Positions 58,949 to 64,000 of a DNA stretch of 64,000 nucleotides are shown one piece after another (position 1 is the stretch's first letter; the number at the start of each line of letters is the position of its first letter). Source of the DNA: Periconia sp. R9002 (lineage: Eukaryota; Ascomycota; Dothideomycetes; Pleosporales; Periconiaceae); assembly GCA_023627715.1 (NCBI GenBank), contig JAMAHW010000049.1, positions 220,450 to 284,449 on the forward strand, written 5' to 3'. Under the pieces are notes generated by a model, which had not been told where the DNA came from, searched no databases, and saw nothing but the letters and a program-made list of their open reading frames with translations. A program made the position numbers and the translations under genes.

Positions 58949-59983
58949 CTACCAGCTAAGTTTTTCAGAAATTGCTGCAGAAACTATGCTTGCGCCTAAT
59001 TCGTGTGCCGCTGCACTTGGGTGATAATCGCAGCCAACGTCGGAGCCTTGAGTTGGCCAATCTACAAGGTGAACATCTGTGCCGTTGAGTTGCTTCACCA
59101 CAGTGCTAAGTGCATTCTTTTGCACGGTCTTTGTAGCATCTCCCGCGGGATAATCATCCCCAATCATTGGGGACGTGAGCAAAAAGAAGGTTGCTGTGGA
59201 ATAATGCTTCTTGATATCGTGGACGAATTGCACCATTGCTGCAATGTAGGTGTCAACATTGAGAGGGTCGCGCATTCCAACGTAAGAGAAGTCATTGGTG
59301 CCAAGGTTAATGACAACAGCGTCGGGAACGGCCGCCTGTGGAAATGGGTAGCTGTCGTTCGCGTCATTTGGATTGTATCTCGTCCATCGAACCGGCATGA
59401 TCGGGCTCGGATCTGGAGGATTCGAAGGATAATTCCTCGTAATTCCAATACCACTCCATGCAATCATAGAGTAGTCCGCCTTCAGAGCCGCAGCAGCAAG
59501 CGCACCATATGTTTTCGGATTGTCCTCCACCGCTGCGGTGTTTCGGCACGGATTCACACCATCAAGGCCGTATCCGACTGTAATGGAGTCCCCGATGAAT
59601 TCAATCTTGCGCGTAACTTTAGCGTCTTCCTCAAAAGATCCGGTTGTCGTAATGTTTCCGAGGAATATGCTGCCGAAAAGAGCCTCCGATCGCTTTCGGA
59701 GCACTACATGATGTGTTCCATTCGACAGCCCTGGGGGCGTTGAGATTGCTGTGCCGTTCACGTCCAGGATAACGGTCGCGGTGCCATCTACTGTCAGCTC
59801 AGCAGAGTTAGATCCAGAGACGCGCTCCAGATTTATAGTAGCCGAAGATCCTGTAAACGAAAACGAGACTCCGGTTCCGGGCCAGGACAACTCTCTCGTT
59901 TCTGGATTGACTCTGCCCAAAAGCCGTGCGCCTTGCGCACCGTGGATAGCGAGTGAAGTGAGAAGTAAAAATATTGACTGCAT
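58949..59983 (-). CDS. Secreted SGNH esterase, CE2-like (acetylxylan/glucomannan esterase)
   Basis: A single-exon gene of 344 residues on the minus strand. Residues 1-18 are a signal peptide ending GAQG-A. An N-terminal beta-sandwich of about 110 residues (RLLGRVNPETRELSWPGTG start) precedes the SGNH domain, the two-domain order of carbohydrate esterase family 2. FIGDSITVGYG has the nucleophile Ser at about 133, INLGTNDFS has the block III Gly and Asn, and DYHPSAAAHE near the C-terminus supplies the His and its partner Asp. It would remove acetyl groups from hemicellulose outside the cell. Several Asn-x-Ser/Thr sites suggest N-glycosylation. No intron is needed. Confidence 0.88.
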   Translation of the reverse strand: MQSIFLLLTSLAIHGAQGARLLGRVNPETRELSWPGTGVSFSFTGSSATINLERVSGSNSAELTVDGTATVILDVNGTAISTPPGLSNGTHHVVLRKRSEALFGSIFLGNITTTGSFEEDAKVTRKIEFIGDSITVGYGLDGVNPCRNTAAVEDNPKTYGALAAAALKADYSMIAWSGIGITRNYPSNPPDPSPIMPVRWTRYNPNDANDSYPFPQAAVPDAVVINLGTNDFSYVGMRDPLNVDTYIAAMVQFVHDIKKHYSTATFFLLTSPMIGDDYPAGDATKTVQKNALSTVVKQLNGTDVHLVDWPTQGSDVGCDYHPSAAAHELGASIVSAAISEKLSW

Positions 59984-60030
59984 GGTTTCAAATTGGTGCT
60001 GGTAATTCCAAACAGTTGTCCTACGCTATC

Positions 60031-60037
60031 ATTTATA
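60031..60037 (-). promoter_or_regulatory. Putative TATA box of the CE2-like gene
   Basis: TATAAAT on the minus strand, 48 bp upstream of the start codon. Confidence 0.35.
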
Positions 60038-61478
60038 AACCCATTGAATTCTTTAGTGCAAAGTATTTATTTAGGTGACACACTGATGCATATTCTCCTC
60101 ACTAGCGTTCCACCAATGATAGATTTATCCCGGTGATCTACACTATGAAAATGGGGTTGCAAATGAATTGAAGTGTCTTCCTCAACTAAAAGCAGGGATT
60201 TAAATTATTTTAACCGGGCTGGCGGGACGTCCAGATGCCAAGTTCCGACTTGGAAACGGCGGGTCCTCTCCCTCTATAAAGGCCATCAAAATAGTACTAG
60301 TTCATCGGATCGAAATGTGATCGATCGCGCTATCGACATCTTATAAGGAGTCACAGACGTGCTGGCTAGGGACATGCACATAAGATAAATTGTTGGACTT
60401 GTGATAGAGAAGAGCAAATCAGCTGAGGAAAATTATATTAATGTTGCAGACTGAAGTACCCTTTCATCTTTGATAAACATCTCCGTAATGAAATCCATAA
60501 TTAGGAAGAGCACAAAACTACACGCAATTAATGCGGGATTTGCGATATCACGTGATTCATAGCGTCATGCACGCACGTAAACTGGTACATGCCATGCAGG
60601 AATGTACATATGCAAGTCGGTAGGTACTCCAAGAAGGTAGGAGTGAGATCATCGGGTCGGCTGAAATTGTTCGTTGTGCCTTCAAGAGCAATCATCGTAT
60701 ATACAGCGGGTTTTTCCTATGTCAAGCGTTGCGGTTGGATGGATCGGTTTCCTAGGGATGTCTAAGAATGTTCCTTTCGTTATTTGAGACATCTTTAATT
60801 GTCTGACACGTTTAAGATAGTCTTCTAATCTGATCAGTTACTGTAGAAGAACTAATTTGACGATCAAGTACGAGTGAAACTATTGAAAATCCAAAGCAAG
60901 CGTCGCATAACAATAAACGAAATCTTCGCATCCCTATATTTAGAATAATGTGGCAAGGAGCTTCTTCTCTTAAATATCTTCTCGTAGTCTCTTTCTTTTT
61001 CTTTCGAGTAGCTCTTCATGTGCTGAGTAGCGTCCAGTGAAGGCAAAAACTTTACAGTTCAGCCAAGCAGACATGTTTCATTTCACACCAATAACACCAC
61101 GGAACTAGGAACTTTTTCCAACACATGATCAAAAGTAAGCGTGTTCAGCTACATCAGGCCCGCTACAAACGACTGGCTAGGGTTCTTGGAATGGTAAAGA
61201 AGGCGGTTCGAGTAAGCTGACGCAGAACTATTATATCCTAGACCTCAGCTGCAAGAATAAACGCCATGTAAGGGTAATACCCATCTCGGCACAATCTAAT
61301 TGACATTCTCGCATTTAATGGCTTTATCTGGGACGAAGTAAGGACAGTAGGATAGCAAAGTAACCTCTAGCTTACCCAACCGCGACGCAGAGTTCCTCGG
61401 GCCTCAGATACGTCATAAGAGTATGTGATATCAAGCGGCAATTCTTTATAGAATTATATCGCTAATAAGGTTTTTTGT
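60038..61478. other. AT-rich intergenic region
   Basis: About 1.4 kb with no gene supported; all frames are short and broken. Confidence 0.4.
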
Positions 61479-61600
61479 TATTGAGATTCTTTGTGGCGCA
61501 ATGTACTGCTACGCCGGGTAGGTACTGGAAACCCCCAGTTGTGTGTAGCCAACTACGTTCCCACGAATAGGGGACCATCAGGCTGTACGAGTATTACGTT
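61479..61600. mobile_element. Decayed MITE-like copy, family A
   Basis: Starts tattgagattctttgtggcg, a degraded form of the family A end. It continues with gtgtgtagccaacta, gttcccacgaa and ggggaccatc, which align with the copy at 46269. The far end is not recognisable. Confidence 0.4.
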
Positions 61601-61705
61601 AGAAAAAGGCAGCTTTGCTCACTAGTCATGTGGTACGTGGCTGTAAATTCATGAGCTCACAGAGCTGAGAGGGACTTTGAAACCAGCTCTTGGTTATCGA
61701 GGCAG

Positions 61706-61713
61706 TATAAAAT
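61706..61713 (+). promoter_or_regulatory. Putative TATA box of the DyP gene
   Basis: TATAAAAT 109 bp upstream of the proposed start codon. Confidence 0.4.
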
Positions 61714-61814
61714 CCATACTGTTTTGCAATCGTCCTCTTGCTTGCTCTGTACCATCTGGACACTCATTTCGAATTCACAATCAGAAAGTATCCAACATTA
61801 CACCCCAATCCAAA

Positions 61815-63687
61815 ATGGCGGACACGGACTTCCAGCTATCCAATGTTCAAGGAGATATCCTGTACCTCTTCCTCAATTAATGTTCAATTCCATCAACTGA
61901 TATGCCCAGGGTCGGTCTCTCTAAGAAAACAGAAATCTTCTACTTCTTCCAAATCACCAATGGAGATGCTTTCAAGCAACAGCTGAAAAATTTCATCCCC
62001 TTAGTCACAACTGCAGATAAGGCTACAGGGGAGAAAGAAGCTATCCGTGCGTTCAAAGTACAGAGCAAAGAAGGAAAGAACGATGACGACGGTGGAAAAA
62101 CCACCAATACCCTTGGCGAAATCACGGCGGAGAAGCCGTTGCTCTCTATCGTAGGGGTCAACGTCGCGTTTTCGAAGAAAGGACTGGATGCTGTGAGCTA
62201 CGCATTCCGCTGCATTTTTTGTATTTTTCTCACCCCAAACAGCTCGGTATCACCGATGACCTGCAAGACCCACTTTTTGCAAACGGCCAGAAAGACGATG
62301 CGTTTGCCCTGGCCGATAAAGGGGTTGGAGCTACGAAAGAGGACTTCAAGCCCGATTGGGATGAAGTTTTCCTGCAAGAGAATCAGCAGATTCACGGAGT
62401 TATTCTGATAGCTGGTGATTCATTTGAAACTGTGAACTCAAAACTGGATGAGATCAAGGCCATCTTCACCGCGTCAATTGCTGATGTTGCGACACTGGCA
62501 GGTGATGTTAGGCCAGGGGATAATAAAGGTCACGAACAGTGAGTACGGGTAATCTTCAGAAAGGACAAAGCTGATCCATGTAGTTTTGGTTTCATGGATG
62601 GCATCTCACAGCCTGCTTTGAAGGGCGTAGACGATGCTAACGGGAAGCAACCACTCCCAGGACAGACTTTGGTTGATCTAGGGTAGGATCAGTCATGAAA
62701 TTCCGACCTATATAAAACTCGGCTAACCGATGTAGTGTGGTGTTGCACGGTCGTGGAAATGATGCAGCTAAGGGTCGCCCGGCATGGTCCAAAGACGGAA
62801 GCTTCCTGGCGTTTCGCAAACTCCCACAACTGGTTCCTGAGTTTGACAAGTAGGCGCTCGCTGCTCTTACACTAAGATAGATACTGACGGGGATCAGATT
62901 CCTAGTTGAAACAGCTGGCAACATCAAGAGCTTTGATGACTTCCCGGACGCCCCAACAGGAGCTGATATATTGGGAGCTCGCATGGTTGGTCGCTGGAAG
63001 AGCGGTATATTTCGCCACATTCCCGTCTCTTTATTACAGATATTGACCACACATAGGAGCTCCCATTCGGGTTTCACCCTTACAGGATGATCTTGTCCTT
63101 GCGAACGACCCCCAGCGCAACAACAAATTTCGGTTTAATCCCGAGTCCCAAGAGATCTGCCCCTTCGCAGCACACATCCGCAAGATGAATCCTCGCAAAG
63201 ACCTCGACAAGTTTAAGCAACCTCCAGACTTTGTCGACCCCGTCGAACAGCATTTAATCATGCGTCGCGGTATTCCTTTCGGTCCAGAAGTCACAACTGA
63301 AGAAAAGATTGTCAAGGCCACCAAACATGAGCGTGGCTTGTATTTTGTGTCGTACCAATCAGACCTTGGTGCTGGGTTCAGCTTTCTGCAAAAGAGTATG
63401 TCTTCCATCTAACCTATATTTTCTATTGTTGTCAATGATCCTAATAAAGTGCAGGCTGGGCCAATAACACAACTTTCCCGCCCTTGAACGATCCAAATGT
63501 CGTACCAGGTTTCGACCCCATCATCGGGCAAGCTCTTGATGAGGTGAGGTCCATGTCGGGCGCTAATGATGATGCAACAAACGATGCACTGCCTCTTTCA
63601 AGGCAATGGGTCCAATCTAAAGGCGGAGAGTACTTCTTCTCCCCTTCTATTGAAGCGCTGAGTGGTGTGTTATCTGGAAACCAGTAG
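61815..63687 (+). CDS. DyP-type heme peroxidase
   Basis: Eight exons (61815-61861, 61910-62192, 62243-62538, 62584-62682, 62736-62849, 62898-63004, 63057-63395, 63455-63687) join in phase to 505 residues, the usual size for a fungal DyP. NVQGDIL opens the family; HFGFMDGISQP is the GxxDG motif with catalytic Asp214; VGRWKSGAP follows; CPFAAHIRKMNPR carries the proximal heme ligand His355; LIMRRGIPFG holds the distal Arg (about 386); SWANNTTFP is the C-terminal block. It would use hydrogen peroxide to oxidise dyes, phenols or lignin-like aromatics. No signal peptide is seen: the chain begins MADTDFQLSN, so it is either cytosolic or leaves by another route. Introns are 45-59 bp. Several splice sites fall inside the motifs, and the joins restore them exactly, which strongly supports the model. 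Confidence 0.93.
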
Positions 63688-63914
63688 TGACAACACCTTT
63701 AGTAGTAGTTACTTAATTAGTTGTTTTGACTTGATCATCCAACATACCCTCTTTTGTACAGTTTGCATGATATGCATTTGAAAGTCAAATTGTCGATAAA
63801 AAATACTCAACAGGTGCCGCTCGTGCATGTTCGTCACACATTGTAAACTTCCTTCGAACAGATAGCGGCACTCTATAGCTTATTTCAGTCGCAAATTTCT
63901 TATATTTTATTTTT

Positions 63915-63956
<42 letters not shown>

Positions 63957-64000
63957 ACAAGTTTGATTTGTTGTGTTAAAAAGGGTGTGTGTAAACAAAT
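63688..64000. other. DyP 3' flank with a 36-base poly(T) tract
   Basis: 3' UTR and flank. An uninterrupted T run covers 63917-63952 within AT-rich sequence. It could be an expanded homopolymer or, on the minus strand, the poly(A) tail of an inserted reverse transcript; no retroelement body can be seen before the window ends. Confidence 0.5.

Noticed and set aside
59003..59743. A 246-codon plus-strand frame
   Set aside because: It is fully antisense to the CE2-like esterase, whose motifs are unambiguous; composition (Cys/Arg/Ile/Val-rich) is that of a shadow.

Overview
The window looks like nuclear DNA of a filamentous ascomycete (Pezizomycotina). Evidence: short introns (about 45-130 bp) with GTRNGT donors and YAG acceptors in nearly every gene; fungus-typical families (CFEM-7TM receptor, Rhodopsin-domain membrane protein, Iml1/SEACIT, GH6 cellobiohydrolase, DyP peroxidase, CE2-like esterase, POT/PTR2 transporters); and long AT-rich gaps with degenerate inverted-repeat elements. 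A Leotiomycete-like plant-litter or plant-associated lifestyle fits the gene content, but this is inference. All gene models were spliced by hand, by checking splice-site dinucleotides, reading phase and family motifs.

Layout. 1-12 kb is a conserved, gene-dense 'core' block: an edge-truncated 2EXR/F-box-like protein (-), mitochondrial ribosomal protein uS12m (+), an NAD(P)-binding epimerase-like protein (+), a Pro-rich protein with a PP1-docking-like KVRF motif (-), and the TORC1 regulator Iml1 (+). 12-31 kb holds a GH6 cellobiohydrolase (-), a full-size ABCB/MDR transporter (-), a 7TM Rhodopsin-domain protein (-), an MFS anion:cation symporter (+) and a ThDP-dependent enzyme (+). 33-43 kb has a CFEM-domain 7TM receptor (+), a seven-repeat PLL-like beta-propeller lectin (-), a POT peptide transporter (-) and an alpha/beta hydrolase (+). 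44-52 kb has a decayed C2H2 zinc-finger gene with tandem repeats and in-frame TAG codons, an NmrA-like oxidoreductase (-) and a BBE-type FAD oxidase (+). 53-64 kb has a secreted Gly/Asp/Ser-rich repeat protein (+), a second POT transporter (+), a CE2-like SGNH esterase (-) and an eight-exon DyP peroxidase (+).

Functional reading. Several accessory genes suit life on plant polymers: GH6 (cellulose), the CE2-like esterase (deacetylation of hemicellulose), DyP peroxidase (aromatics), two oligopeptide transporters, an organic-anion MFS carrier, surface-sensing 7TM proteins, a lectin and a cell-surface Gly-rich protein. There is no PKS, NRPS, terpene cyclase or other backbone gene, so I do not call a biosynthetic cluster.

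Repeats. Two MITE-like families with TA target sites are recognisable. One is a 354-bp element at 12.0 kb with decayed relatives at 33.0, 46.3 and 61.5 kb. The other is a 165-bp element at 55.35 kb with inverted repeats of about 40 bp. Differences between copies or arms are mostly transitions, and both TAG codons in the zinc-finger gene are explained by CpA to TpA change, so repeat-induced point mutation is plausible. No tRNA, rRNA or CRISPR was recognised.
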